Shown here one piece after another: positions 1 to 11,318 of a stretch of 64,000 nucleotides of DNA. The notes below the pieces were generated by a model. It saw only the letters and a list, made by a program, of their open reading frames with translations, was not told the origin of the DNA and ran no database searches. Source of the stretch: Maratus speciosus (lineage: Eukaryota > Arthropoda > Arachnida > Araneae > Salticidae); contig OZ010786.1 of NCBI GenBank assembly GCA_963932465.1, positions 534,629,073 through 534,693,072 on the forward strand. Direction: 5' to 3'. Position 1 is the stretch's first letter. The number at the start of each line of letters is the position of its first letter. Both the position numbers and the translations under genes were made by a program.

Positions 1-212
1 CTCCCATAGCTGTCTGAACTCCTGACTGGTGATAATGTTGGTGGTGAACTGCTACTACCAAAAGAAGTATTTGCTGGGTTATTTTCTTTACTCTCTTTTT
101 TGGATTTCTCATTTTCTACACTATTATTTAAATCAGTTAAAGTAGTATTCTGTTCATTCCCTTTCCCAGCCTGTCCAGTCACCTCCTCAGGCGTATCTGT
201 CTCAGTGCTCAT
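1..212 (-). CDS. Partial first coding exon of an unidentified host gene
   Basis: Read on the minus strand, an ATG at 212-210 opens a frame that stays open for 70 codons to the window edge, so the 3' part is missing. An in-frame stop (TAA, 224-222) lies just upstream and the ATG has A at -3, which supports it as the true start. The product begins MSTETDTPEEVTGQAG and continues as a hydrophilic, Ser/Thr/Asn/Glu-rich, probably disordered N-terminus with a Ser-Pro-rich stretch (SSSSPPTLSPVRSSDS). I do not recognise the protein. Codon use is less A+T-biased than the flanks and there is no repeat signature, so I take it as host coding sequence. Where the exon ends cannot be seen. Confidence 0.6.
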   Translation of the reverse strand, partial: MSTETDTPEEVTGQAGKGNEQNTTLTDLNNSVENEKSKKESKENNPANTSFGSSSSPPTLSPVRSSDSYG

Positions 213-986
213 TATTATCAATTACTGCAAGTTTCCCCCAAAATAATACTAATTGTAATTATAAATTACTATAAAAATATATAAAAATTGTGAAAATAAA
301 AATTTCATGCAACATGTGGAAAATCAAAAATGAAAACTAAGTTAAAGTTAATATTCTCTACAGCCACTTAAATCATGTTAAAAAATGAATTTCTTAAGAA
401 ATTACTCCATTTACAAATATTTTCCATTATCCACAGCAGCAAAAGGTAAAAGAAAACAACAGGTGACGGCGCCGAATTTGGCCGAGAAAAAAAAAAAAAA
501 AAAAAAAAAAAAAAACGCGGACCCGAACCGTGCCGCGACGCCAAAATGGCAAAGGTCACTAGGCACCAAAAAAGTGTGGTATCGTACCTAAAACATTTCT
601 AGGTAGACACAAACACGTGGTAGATAAATTCTACCAAGAGAAAATAAAAAAAAACTGATCGTATAGATTATTCATTACATAAAAAAAACCCACCTAAAAA
701 GGAAAAATGCTGCTGTGGGAAGGAAAAATTAATACAGAGATATTTTTACTGATTTAAATTAATGTTTATTTAAGGAATAGGATATAAGCAATTAATATTA
801 AAATCTAGTTCATCTTTAAAAAAATTACACATACAATATTAACAAGTATCATTATTTATCTAATCTTTTAGTTTAAAACTAACAAAGATAGATTGCAAAT
901 TTGTTCATGATTGAAAATGATTTATAATTTCTTCGGATAAAATAAATAAGAGGTACCTCTATTAATGTTTACAGTATTTTCATAAT
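213..986. other. Upstream A+T-rich sequence with a GC-rich patch and A29 tract
   Basis: Upstream of the minus-strand start at 212 the DNA is mostly A+T-rich. A short GC-rich patch at about 465-560 contains a 29-base A run (487-515) and a GCCAAAATGGC-like motif at 539-551. This could be promoter or 5' UTR of the gene at 1-212, but that rests on position and composition only. I see no other gene. Confidence 0.3.
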
Positions 987-1320
987 TTAAACAACATCTC
1001 CAGGCAATTCGTCGGTGTCATTTAGTCTTCTCTCTGAAGACTCTCCACAATCTTGATACTCAATTTCAACATCATTGCGGCCAATTGGTTTTACTAGCTC
1101 CGGACTCCGCGATCTCTCTCGCTCTTCTAAACCTTCCAGCCGACACACGGTCGCTCCTTCCACCTTGCAGCCGAGCCTGCCACCTCCGAACTCCGATCTT
1201 CCGAAGAGAAAAAGCCACGTTTTTAGCGAAGATCTCTCCTTTTATCCTCTTGCTTCCTTACCTCTTTCATCCAGCGCAACGGTACAAAGTTCCGTTCCGC
1301 GCCGAAAAACACAGAGATAT
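987..1320 (-). other. GC-rich island with an open minus-strand frame; possible exon or promoter
   Basis: About 300 bp are much richer in G+C than the surroundings. On the minus strand a frame without ATG is open from 1241 to a TAA at 989-987 (85 codons). Its C-terminal part reads like protein (SRSPELVKPIGRNDVEIEYQ, then an acidic tail ending in GDVV) and continues into less GC-rich DNA, as a terminal coding exon might. Plus-strand frames are open too, which GC-richness alone would explain. A minus-strand GAAAGAG|GTAAGG at about 1270-1250 looks like a splice donor, so the island may instead be a 5' exon of the gene at 1-212. Strand and role are unresolved. Confidence 0.35.
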
Positions 1321-1889
1321 GCGCTATTATTTATTTTTAGGTCTTTTTGAAATGAATTAATCATCATTTAAATAACACATAATATCTATTTTTACACAGT
1401 ATTTTCCGATTTTTAAAAGGAGTCTTAGTTGCATGTAAAACGTGGTCCGATCGTACGCGGATGAATACTCAAAACATCGCCGATTCGGAACCACGTGCGA
1501 TTAAAAATGAAATAATAAATTAAGCTTAATTATTTACAAATAGAATAACTCTAAAAACTTCTAAAATAATATTATTTTGTCATTTGAACACATATTTTCA
1601 ATATTAAATTGCGATTTAGTTGTAACTTTAAATATTTTTTTTTCTACATTTTTAAACATTATAGGCTTATATTTTACACATAAAATATTCATAATTACTG
1701 AGGAAAAAGTCTTTACATTGGCGGGCGCCAAGCCAACATAAAAAAACTTCCTCAAAATATTATTTGGCATTACAATAAACCATTAAGTATAATATGGAGT
1801 AATTTGAACTATTGACTGACAGAAAAAGAAGTTATTCTAAAGTAAAAAAAACCAACTATTATCTATATAAAACATCTTAAAAATTAGCA

Positions 1890-1929
<40 letters not shown>

Positions 1930-2064
1930 TTAATTATTTAAGGAAAACTCAAATTATCAACATAACACTTTACAAAAGTGCCGTGTGTACGTTCTGCTGC
2001 TACCTAATTATTTGCCAGATTTTAGACACTGAGTTGAAGAGGCTATTACTTCCGTTACTCCGGA
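1321..2064. other. A+T-rich sequence, no gene seen
   Basis: Contains an imperfect inverted repeat at about 1439-1502 (ACGTGGT-CCGATCG against CGATTCGGAACCACGT) and a 31-base T run at 1894-1924. A short minus-strand open frame at 1561-1770 has no recognisable product and looks fortuitous. Confidence 0.5.
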
Positions 2065-2454
2065 TAGAGTCCTGCGCTGGTCGAGTTCTTCCCGAACCGA
2101 ACCCGCAAATTCCAATTTAAGTCAACCTGCAACGCGACCCGAACCCGCAAAAATAATTTTCGGCAAACCGCAACCCGACCCGAACCCGCAATGTAAGAAA
2201 AGCAAATCATGTTTTAACACCATTATGAAAAGTTATCTGCAATTGTATCTCTAATAGAGGTCTGAACCGGTCCGGCTCGCGGGCCGCGGCGGGCGGCAAA
2301 ATTTCAAATTGGCCAGGCCGCTTTATTAGGAGTTTTTTTTTTCAACGGACCGGGCTGATAAAAGAAATAAACGGCAAGGCCGGCAAAAAAAATTGAACGG
2401 CCCTGCCAGGCCGATAACTACAATTAAGCTGGTCTACCGGCCCGATATAAATAT

Positions 2455-4961
2455 TAGGGTGGGTCGAAAAAACCGAAATATTTATAATCGAAATGTAATA
2501 GCGCGGAAAAGTTGCCTTTTGTAAAAAATATAAAATACGTAAAATATTACACCGATTGGTTAATATCTTTTACCGCCGCAAAGGGTCCAAATTTCGAAAA
2601 AATCGCAAAAAACATACTTTTAGCATTTTTTTTTAATTATCCAAACATAATTATTCAATCTCTAATAGAACGCAATAGCCACGCCAAGATATTAGTAATG
2701 TAACATTAACATTTCATTTTTGTGACATCGTTGCTTTTACCGCCACAACAGGGCCAAAATTTCTAAAAAATGTTAAAAATTAAAGTTTTTCATTTTTTCA
2801 ATTTTCATAACTTTTGTAATGTTTTCAGATTTTTTACATTTCTAATAGGCTGGGAAAGGCATTTTGTGTTGTTAATTTCATGCACATTGTTAACCATGAT
2901 CACTGTAATCCTATAAAAAAAAATTGCTCAATGATAGAAACACCTGCAGCTGCCTGCACGCAAAAATTAATTTATCGCTGCTAGAGGGCCACGTTTCACT
3001 TTGTCCGGTTTTTTTTTGTAATGTACTCCTTTTATTCTATATTTTGATGACCCTAAAAATAGAAATATCTGCCAGGTTAAAGGGGTGGCAAAGTTTCATC
3101 TTTGCGAAGTCAAGGAGGAACATATCTCTTTGTACTAGAACTAGGTCTGAATTATTTTCGTCATTTGACCCCATCGTCTGGCAAGGCGACTTCTATATGC
3201 AATGACATTATAGATTTTTTGAAGAAAAATGAAATCCCGACTGGAATAATAATTGCAGTTGAATTTCGCGGAACTGTCTTCAAAACAGGATGCAAAGGTG
3301 GTGTTACAGTAGGATTAGTTGAGAACAACTTTTAAAAAACCACTTTATTGGCTTCCTTGACCTCACTTCAATGAGCTTTCACTGAGAAATCTTTTCAAAC
3401 ATTTTGATGACAAAAAACAGGTTCTCTATCATAGTGTGGCCCAATTGGTTGATCTCTTGCGATTTGCGAATTATTACCAATTGCAAAATTTAAGCCAATT
3501 TAATCTGATCACCTAGCTGTTGATAAAGATGATAGATGATGATAGATGATGATAGACGTATATGTCTGAAATATCGCAAGCTCTTTCAACACGCGTGTAT
3601 ACAATTGAACTTTTTTGCTGAGTCCCTGGACAAATATTTCACGCAAGGTGGATCATCACTGCTATTCGAATTTTGAGACTCTACGTTGGAACAAAGAAAT
3701 CTTCTTCTTAACTTATCATATTCTTTGAGTACATCCTGAAAATGTACTGCATCAGTTGGTTTACAATTAAAATGAATCACTCATGTTTTCCAGAATCTGT
3801 GCACTATAGTTAGTAACTTACGTTACTTGACAGATAATCTACGAAAGATTATAGTTCCTGTATTTTCACGAAATGACTATTTCGCAAATCATACAAATAG
3901 CCTCTTTGGAATGATAGCATATGAAGAGGAGAACACCAAGGCCCCAGCCATGAAGAATATTGCAAAAGCTGGAAGTTCTGTGGACTAGAATAGTGCCATC
4001 CGTCACTTTATCATAGCAGACTTCAACACTGAAGCTTAAAATTGTATGACTTTAGTCTACTGACAAAACTGAAAACTAACGGAACCACCTGTTATGGTTT
4101 CTTTATCGACTAAAAACGCTGGTGAGTTTAAAATGATCGATTAAAGATACCAGCTATTATAACTTTCCTTGTCCCACTCAATCACTAGAAAAATGCCTGA
4201 AATTAATCAGTGAAGCACTGATAAAGTTTGTTTACTGGAACAGAGGGAGTATCACATCTGATTAGTTTTGGCCTCTCGAGAAATAATGGCTTCATCTGAA
4301 AGCAAGTTATATTATAAAATTCATTTACATTAAATTCTTCTTCATTTTAAGTTTATTTAACCCGTTTCGGTTAAACATCTCTATATTTTAATTAGTAAAA
4401 TACTAAAACATTTTGCTCATTTTATGTAATTTTTGTGGCATGAATTGGCTGTTATGAAGTAAAACATCAGTAGATGAAGCGATCGTCAAGAAAAATGAAT
4501 GATTAACATTATTTTCAAGTCTATTACAAATAGTTATAAAAAATTATGATATATTAATAGATATAAAGTAAAATTATTTATTTCTAGACATATTATAGAA
4601 ATTATAAAAATTTAGAAAAAAAAATGAAAAATTGAAATTTTTACAAAAAATATGGTCTTTTTGCGGCAAATAAAGATATGATTTCATCATAATGAACATT
4701 TACCGGGACATTTCTCATATCTTCATGTAGCTATTGCGTTCTATTAAAAATTGTATTGGTATGTTTGGATAATTAAAAAAAAATGATTAAAAAAAAAACA
4801 TGTTTTTTTGCGATTTTTTGAAACTTTGGCCCCCTTGCGGCGGTAAAAGATATTAAACGTTCGATGTAATAGTTTAGAAATGTATTCTGTATTACAAAAG
4901 GCAACTTTTCCGCTCTATTACATTTCGATTATAAAAATTTCGGTTTTTTCGACCCACCCTA
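2455..4961 (+). mobile_element. Innermost DNA transposon, TIR TAGGGTGG, 8-bp TSD ATAAATAT
   Basis: The left end TAGGGTGGGTCGAAAAAACC at 2455 is repeated inverted at 4942-4961. The exact 8-bp duplication ATAAATAT flanks both sides (2447-2454, 4962-4969). Further in, the arms share an inverted segment around GAAAAGTTGCCTTTTGTA (about 2507) and its complement near 4895. The interior carries a badly decayed plus-strand transposase. The same terminal words (TAGGGTGG, CGAAAAAA, GTTGCCTTT) occur in the palindromic element at 45777-48436. hAT-like by TSD and first bases, but the protein is not a typical hAT transposase, so the superfamily is left open. Confidence 0.8.
3050..4320 (+). pseudogene. Decayed transposase of an unnamed arthropod transposon family
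   Basis: Plus-strand pieces in different frames keep the order of a protein family I recall from arthropod genomes as uncharacterised transposase-like proteins. In order: a segment ending TGCKGGVTVGLVE (about 3285-3320), NELSLRNLFKHFDD (about 3368-3410, just after an internal stop), RNDYFANHTNSLFGMIAYEE (about 3872-3932), KLTEPPV (about 4070-4095) and FPCPTQSLEKCLKL (about 4167-4208). At least three frame changes and several stops make it non-functional. The later motifs recur in the right arm of the element at 45777-48436. Family identity is from memory; the shared motifs between the two elements are visible here. Confidence 0.65.
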
Positions 4962-6020
4962 ATAAATATTTAGACGAAGCCGATAAAATTATAAACTAGG
5001 CCAGGGCCGAACTTTTAAGTTTTACACGGGGCGGGGCGGGCCTGAAAATTCCGGCCCGTGCAGACCTCTAATTCTCTAATACCATTTTTATGTTTTATAT
5101 AAAAGAATGAACAAATCTATATTCTTTAATATTCAACTATAGTAAAACCTTTGACTCGACCCGATGCAGGACTCTACTCTAAATGGTATAAAACATAAAA
5201 TCTAGTTTTTAAATATGCTTTAAAATTAGTTGCGGTTTCAAAAGTTCCACTTATAACGATACACCTTATTTTACACAAGTACCCATCTGCCTTCAATTTT
5301 TCCGGTGTAACATAGTGCATCGCGTATCACCACAATTAAATTATTCACTTGATACATTAGACAGGAATGACCATTTAGCATTTTGCTGCGTATTGCATTT
5401 ATAAAATACGATAAAAATATAATGCAGTTTCTTATTTCGAAGACTGGTGTGAAAGGATGACTAAAGACAAAACAGGCAGGCACACATTTTGCTTTTGTGA
5501 AACTTTCATCTGCGGTTTATATAGGCTTTTAAAGGGAAAAAATATTTTCCACATTCTTTTACAAAAGCGGGTCAACCCGAACCCGACCCACAAGACTGAA
5601 AAAGCCAACCCGAAACCGACCAGAGCCCGAAACAATGAAAACCAATCCGACCCGAACCCGACCCGCACCAAAAATAATTAATGTCAACCCTACCCGACTC
5701 GAACCGCAGCGGGAAAATATAGCGCAAACCCGACCCGACCCGAACCGCGGTTCCGGTCGGGTTCGGGTAAAAGCGGGTAACCCGACCCGATGCAGGACTC
5801 TAACTCCGAACTTCTTAACCGAAGTGTGTGAAGAATATTAATTTTGGTTTGATAATGTGTCATATAACTAATGGTGCACATTTTGAACAATTATAAGAAA
5901 ACTAGATTACTTTGTCTTCAATTTGATGTATGATTTGATGTAAATAGTCTAAATTAAACTGTGATAATATATCATCGAAACGAGATATTATTTTATGGAC
6001 ACCTTGTATATTAATGTTTT

Positions 6021-6558
6021 GAGGTACGTTCGCAAATATATAAATACGTAGCACTTATGGTCGTCGATAATTCCGTCTGTCTGTCAGTATGTCCGTCCGC
6101 CTTTCCGCAAATAACAGAGCAAAAACAATACAACCGAATGGTATGAAATTTTAAATATTGTTGCAAATTTTTTTCGAGTCATTTAAAATTTTATGAAAAT
6201 CGGATGCATAGTTTAATACCAGTGGCAGTCAAAAAGTTTACATTACATTATGGCCAATAGGAAAAAGTTATTTCAAGTGCATTTTAATGATGTTACAGCA
6301 TTTCGAACAGAGTGAAATTGATATATATTTATGAAGTGCACTAAAATATACATTCATTACAATATACTGTGCAAAAAATATTTATATTACTATATTTTTA
6401 ATATAGTTTACTATAGTAATTTGTAATATAGTACAGTAATTTTAGTATAGTAATTAATAATATATTTTACTATATTTTAATAATCTTTATATATATTTAT
6501 ATTTTATATATAGAAAATATTTACATTTATAAAACTATTTATAGTACGAACGCACCTC
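6021..6558 (-). mobile_element. AGGTGCGTTCG-type inverted-repeat element, short copy
   Basis: Left end GAGGTACGTTCGCAAAT (6021) and right end TACGAACGCACCTC (to 6558) are inverted copies. A PyCCGTCTGTCTG tract near the left end (about 6070-6105), the segment around 6110-6310 and about 40 bp beyond the right end (to 6590) match the longer copy at 40484-41240 in opposite orientation. It holds one degenerate internal unit instead of three. Non-coding. Confidence 0.6.
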
Positions 6559-7153
6559 ATTTTCCACGTTTGACGAGCAATTTCCAACTTCTTTAAATGG
6601 TTCTGCATACAAACAACATACAGTATTATACATAGCTTTCTCCACTCTCCTGAAAATTTAGCATATCTATGTAATTTAAAAGACACAATTTACATCCACA
6701 TAAGACTATTAAGATTATGTAAAAATTCATATCTTAGTATACATTATAAGTTTCTTTAAAGAATCATTAGTAATTTTATTTTTCATTATATATAAAAAGA
6801 ATATGGGTGTTACAACAAGAATATTATGGTACATTTGTTTTTAATGTCTCAGATAAGCCCCCATAAAAAAACTAACAAAATAAATAAACTTAGAACAAAT
6901 AAATCCGAGACTTAACAATATTCACATTTTAGTTTTCTTAAGCATAAAACGGAAAAAAAGTGTTTTCTTAATATGTTATTTTATCCCAACTTAATAAATC
7001 TTGCGATGAGATATTAAATGAATTAATCTAGACTAAGAAAATAATTTATTTTTTTTTTATTTTATCTTCTTCATTAATTAAATCTGAAGGACTTCAATTA
7101 TTTTTGGATATTTATCCGCTTCATTAATATCTACATTCATAAAACTGTCTTAT
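6559..7153. other. A+T-rich sequence, no gene seen
   Basis: Beyond the 40 bp shared with the repeat family at 40.5 kb I see no coding potential, RNA gene or repeat structure. It ends in the TA target site of the transposon at 7154. Confidence 0.5.
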
Positions 7154-8687
7154 ACACTGCTCAAAACAATTAAAGGATATTGCAGTTTTAGGTGGATTTT
7201 GTATCTGGTAAACTGTTTAGCTGATTGATACATGGTCGACAGGCATAGTAGGTTATATGAGAATAAATTACACATGTTTGGCAGAAAAAAATGCATTTTA
7301 TTGCGCATTTGTGCACTAAAGGAAAAAAACACAATTTGCGCATATGAGAAAAAAATAATAAGAAAAGGTGTTTTCTTCAAAGAAAATCATTTTCAGTAGG
7401 GGGTATGGTTTCCACGGGCGGCCAGCAACGTTGAACCCATTTGAGGCATGGACTCAATGAGGCTATTAATGACGAGTTGGGGTATTCTGCCCCACTCTTC
7501 CAGAAGAGCTCTTTCTAGTTCTTGGAGAGTTTGTGGGGGTTGTTGGCGGCCAGAAACTCGTCTTCCTAGAGCGTCCCAAACGTGCTCGATTGGATTCATG
7601 TCTGGAGAACACGCTAGCCATTCCATTCGAACGATTCCTTCCTCGAAAAGGAAATCCTCCACCAGGTTTGCACGATGTGGCCTGCAGTTATCGTCCATTA
7701 AAATGAAGTTATCTCCGATTGCTGCAGCGTAAGGGACTACAATAGGTCTGAGGATCTCATCCCTATATCGGCGACCAGTCAGAGCTCCATCTCGTATGAT
7801 GTAGAGGTCAGTGCGCCCGTCAATGGAGATGCCACCATACACCAACACTCCTCCACCGCCAAATCTGACACTTTCGTGCACGAACGCAGGATTATTCCTA
7901 CTGCCACGGTCCCTCCAGATGAAAATACGCCTATTATCCAGATGCACAGAAAAACGGGACTCGTCAGAAAACAGAATATTGCTCCATTCATTTCTCCTCC
8001 AGTTGACATGCTCGGTTGCCCACTCCCTGCGGTCGCGACGATGCCTTGATGTTAATCTAACACATACAATCGGTCGGCGAGCATACAGACCTACAGCGTG
8101 GAGCCGGTTTCGGACAGTCTGAGTTGAAATCGTGGTGCCTGTAGCCGAGCGAAGGTGTTGTTGGAGAAGAGTAGCGTTCATGGTTCGGTGTCTCCGAGCT
8201 GTTAACGCTAAATACCGATCTTCATTGGGCGTTGTTGCCCGTCTACGACCTTGCCCTGGTCTTCGGCTTGCACATCCGCTCTCCAAAAAACGGTACCAGA
8301 TCCTGGAAATGACACTTTGTGACACTCCAATGGCTTGCGCTACTTTTGCTTGAGTTTGGCCCCCTTCTAACCTACCAACAATTCTCAAAGCTTCTGAATC
8401 TGTCAAATGACTTAGCTGAGACATCGTACTCATCGAAACAAAGCAATCACTGAATGCCGATCATCCTTGTCTTCATTCTCTTTTATCCAGTTGAAAGTCA
8501 AATTTCATTCGCTGCCGCTGAAGCGACGTTTTTGACGTCGAACTCAAAATTTGCATACTCCACAGTTTGAAAACCTGAAAAAATTGCATTTGTGATTCTC
8601 TTCTTCTATTTTCGGCAAAAAAAAATTTTCGTTTATATCTTTATTTTATATAAAACTTCAAATATCCTTTAATTGTTTTGAGCAGTG
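7154..8687 (-). mobile_element. Complete Tc1-type transposon
   Basis: TIRs CACTGCTCAAAACAATTAAA (7154 onward, identical for about 27 bp) and its complement ending at 8687 are flanked on both sides by TA, the Tc1/mariner target duplication. At 1534 bp with a full-length transposase the element has the standard Tc1 layout. Nothing is inserted in it and the TIR copies show no differences over their conserved part, which suggests a fairly recent insertion. Confidence 0.95.
7393..8433 (-). CDS. Tc1-family DD34E transposase, intact
   Basis: A 346-residue uninterrupted protein that excises and reinserts its element by a cut-and-paste DDE reaction in the nucleus. Residues about 5-120 hold two helix-turn-helix units of the paired-like DNA-binding region with a basic link (RRPGQGRRR, 57-65). 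The catalytic core follows: Asp157 in LFSDES, Asp248 in LMDDN and Glu283 in NPIEH, with exactly 34 residues between the second Asp and the Glu. The GGGGV glycine-rich stretch at 192-196 is also typical. The length is normal for Tc1 (about 340). The start is the first ATG after the upstream TIR; a second Met at residue 4 is an alternative. No stop or frameshift, so it may be functional, although expression cannot be judged. Confidence 0.95.
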   Translation of the reverse strand: MSTMSQLSHLTDSEALRIVGRLEGGQTQAKVAQAIGVSQSVISRIWYRFLESGCASRRPGQGRRRATTPNEDRYLALTARRHRTMNATLLQQHLRSATGTTISTQTVRNRLHAVGLYARRPIVCVRLTSRHRRDRREWATEHVNWRRNEWSNILFSDESRFSVHLDNRRIFIWRDRGSRNNPAFVHESVRFGGGGVLVYGGISIDGRTDLYIIRDGALTGRRYRDEILRPIVVPYAAAIGDNFILMDDNCRPHRANLVEDFLFEEGIVRMEWLACSPDMNPIEHVWDALGRRVSGRQQPPQTLQELERALLEEWGRIPQLVINSLIESMPQMGSTLLAARGNHTPY

Positions 8688-8689
8688 TA

Positions 8690-10668
8690 TTATACGTGAT
8701 ATGATAAATTGCATTCCTAATATAGTTTTGAATATTATAAGTTGTCTGATAAAATTTCTTGTCTCGTGATATAAGTAACAATTTAAAGCAATATAAAAGT
8801 TATACGTAATTAAATAAACAAAATTTTTTTTTTTTTATTAGTGAGCTACTTTTTCTTTTTTATTGAAGTAGCAGTATTTATAAAAATAGAGTAATTCCTT
8901 CTCATGTTTGACACTTTTGTTTATAAGATGGTTTAGTATATAAAAATTGTTTAAACATGGTCTGTCTGTATGGCGAATGTGCGTGCTCTATCTAACATAA
9001 ACGTTTTAATTGTTTCAATAATAACTGATTCATGTTACTTAAGATTATTGCGGACAGTTTGCTATAAAACTTAATTGTGTAGCATTTATAGTCCGTTTAA
9101 AGGGTCACTCAAATGAAACCAATTACATTTTGGAGTGTGCAGAGAAATCGTTTGACTGATATTTTAATAATGTTATACTGTTTTAAACATAATAAAATTG
9201 ATATGCAGTTAAAAAGTCCGTGAAAAACATGTGAAAATATGAACCATTCATTTACAGAGTCATTAAAATAATCCAACTACATAATGGCCAACTCTCAAAG
9301 CTTGTTTTGAGAGTGTTTTAATAATGTGCAATATTTCAAGCATATTGAAATTTATATAATTATTATAGTACACTACTATATGATTACTATACATCATGAC
9401 GTGACCAGTATTTATATCATTTTTAGTGACATACAAAAGAGTTTACTTTTAGTATTGTCTATAAGCAATAAAAGCAGAGGTGCGTTTGCCGATGTGATAT
9501 TATTTTTTGTGTTTAGCTATTTTTTTAATTCTACTACGTATTGTATCGATTCTATATCATATAGAAATTACTATTGTCGATGGACGTGAATTGCTTAATA
9601 CGGTTGTACTTATATATTATACGGTAATACTTATCAATTTTCTGCTGAACAATGTTTAGTTCACTTAGAGAGTTTGGTAAAAATTAAGTAAATTCTTATA
9701 TCATTCGGCAACTCGAAGAGCTGGATACATTTCTGTATATGGCAAATAATCTCTAAAAGAACGTATCCTGTTGTTTTGCGCGTTATTTTTCTGAACTGAA
9801 TTTCTGTAGAAATTCTGTAAAAAGCTGTAGATTTGTTACAGGGTTGTACAAAATTATTCAAGTACATTTCCTTATATTGGTGGAAATTTCTGAAAATAAA
9901 TTTCAAAATCCTTTATGCATTTTGTAATTAAATGAAAATTTAGTTCACTATGAAGTGTATATCCAGATCATAAAATAATTAAAATACCTTTTCAGCGGCT
10001 GATGATGATAACGGCTGAACTTTGGTTTCATCATTTTAAACAGTGACGTTATGATATTCTGAAAATATTGAAATGTGTTTTATAACATTTGACAAAAGCA
10101 AAATTTTTCTATCTTGCGATATATTAGCTCAAGCAAATTCTTTTCTTGAAAGGTTTATTTTGTTTTCAGCCAAATTGAAATCCGAATAGATTTCTGCATG
10201 AGATACACTGTTAATATGATTTCATTGTGCACATATAAAAATGTAAAAATAGGAAAGACACAGACATGTACAAGTATATGTCTATCGATTGTGTTTGATA
10301 TATATTTTCTGAAATTTGAATTATAAGAATTTATTACTATTGAAATACATGATTTATTCTTTTGTTGTATATGATAAATCTTTTTATTATTAAAGTCTTA
10401 TTTTTATGTAATAACATTGTATTCTATTTTTTAAGTTTTTAAACAGCAATAACATTTTTTGTTGTATCAACAAAATATATTTTTAAACTTATAATTATTA
10501 AAAAGCTTCTAAATTACAAAAGAAGTTTTGAATGTTTGAAATAACTACCCTAGAAATGTAGTAAATTACGACTCGCACAAAAAGGAATCGAAATCTTAGT
10601 TTTTGAGATCATGTCTGAATTCAGATTTACATTCGAATATTTCGCGTTCGAAATACTCCACTATTTAA
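8690..10668. other. A+T-rich sequence, no gene seen
   Basis: Nearly 2 kb with no convincing coding sequence. A hairpin with ACTCTCAAA / TTTGAGAGT arms lies at about 9292-9317 and could be the end of an unrecognised repeat. Open frames at 9326-9589 and 9661-9906 are low-complexity and have no recognisable product. Confidence 0.5.
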
Positions 10669-10981
10669 CCCTCTCACTGCGCAACTCGAGACTTCCTCGG
10701 GCGACGCAAAAGTAGCAAAATTTGCGCAACCCGAGATTTCCTCAGGATGCATTATTTCCGTCTATTTAACTTTCCTTGATTATTCCCACCAGTTATTATT
10801 TTTTTTACTGTAAATTCTGCATTATTTAATCGGAGCATTTTCCCGATTAAAATAGACAAAATTTTTTCTTTTTAAAAACCGGTGACAAAAGAATAAAAAT
10901 TCTTAAAAGGCGCATGACGCGAAGGGATCAAGTACGAAATTTTTGAAGCTATTTTGATAAAACAATTACGCAGCGAGAGTG
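10669..10981. mobile_element. piggyBac-like MITE with TTAA target sites
   Basis: The left end CCCTCTCACTGCGCAA follows TTAA (10665-10668); the right end, complement CACTCTCGCTGCGTAA, is followed by TTAA (10982-10985). TTAA duplications and TIRs beginning with C and pyrimidines are features of piggyBac. At 313 bp it is non-coding. Short GC-bearing repeats (CTCGAGACTTCCTC, CCCGAGATTTCCTC) lie inside the left end. Confidence 0.65.
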
Positions 10982-10985
10982 TTAA

Positions 10986-11318
10986 GCAGTTTTTGTTCAC
11001 GAAATGTTTATTCTTCAAAATCGCATTACGGTTAAAAACCACAGATTAACTGAATTATAACACTTAAAAGCAAATTTTCAAATATTTATGTATTACAATG
11101 GTTTTCTTAAATGTATCTTTCTTTGTTCAATTTAGATAAAATATTACTTTGTAAAATTTCGTTCAGTTCATAACACAATTAAAAAAAACGAATTTGGAAA
11201 CTAAAATTCTGCTGATCTTTCTAATAACTGCATGTTGATGGTGGAAAATAACTCGAATAATAATTAATATTATACCTAGTGGAATACTAGGATATAGTCG
11301 CTCATGTCATGAAATCTT
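10986..11318. other. A+T-rich sequence, no gene seen
   Basis: I see no coding potential, RNA gene or repeat structure here. Confidence 0.5.

Larger units (their letters stand above)
2255..5070. mobile_element. Middle hAT-like MITE of the GGGCCGG-rich family (nested)
   Basis: Ends TAGAGGTCTG (2255) and CAGACCTCTA (to 5070) are inverted and flanked by ATCTCTAA (2247-2254) and ATTCTCTAA (5071-5079), an 8-bp duplication with one extra base on the right. Without the element inserted in it, only about 300 bp remain, very rich in GGCCGGGCC-type words. Ends of the same family recur near 18097, 30667, 32146 and 32290. No coding capacity. Confidence 0.7.
2065..5802. mobile_element. Outer hAT-like non-autonomous element with CCCGAACCCG subterminal repeats
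   Basis: The left end TAGAGTCCTGC (2065) and the right end GCAGGACTCTA (to 5802) are inverted copies, flanked by ACTCCGGA (2057-2064) and ACTCCGAA (5803-5810), an 8-bp target duplication with one mismatch. Its own sequence (2065-2254 and 5071-5802) is filled near both ends with degenerate CCCGACCCGAACC units, so it translates as Asn-Pro-Thr-Arg repeats in several frames. Those open frames are not genes. A second right-end-like copy lies at 5166-5176. TIR start (TAG-A-G) and 8-bp duplication fit the hAT superfamily; that assignment is inference. Confidence 0.7.

Noticed and set aside
5432..5890. Overlapping open frames on both strands with Pro-Asn-Pro-Thr or Val-Gly-Phe-Gly repeats
   Set aside because: They follow the degenerate CCCGACCCGAACC repeats of a hAT-like element end; all frames are open because of the repeat, not because of coding.
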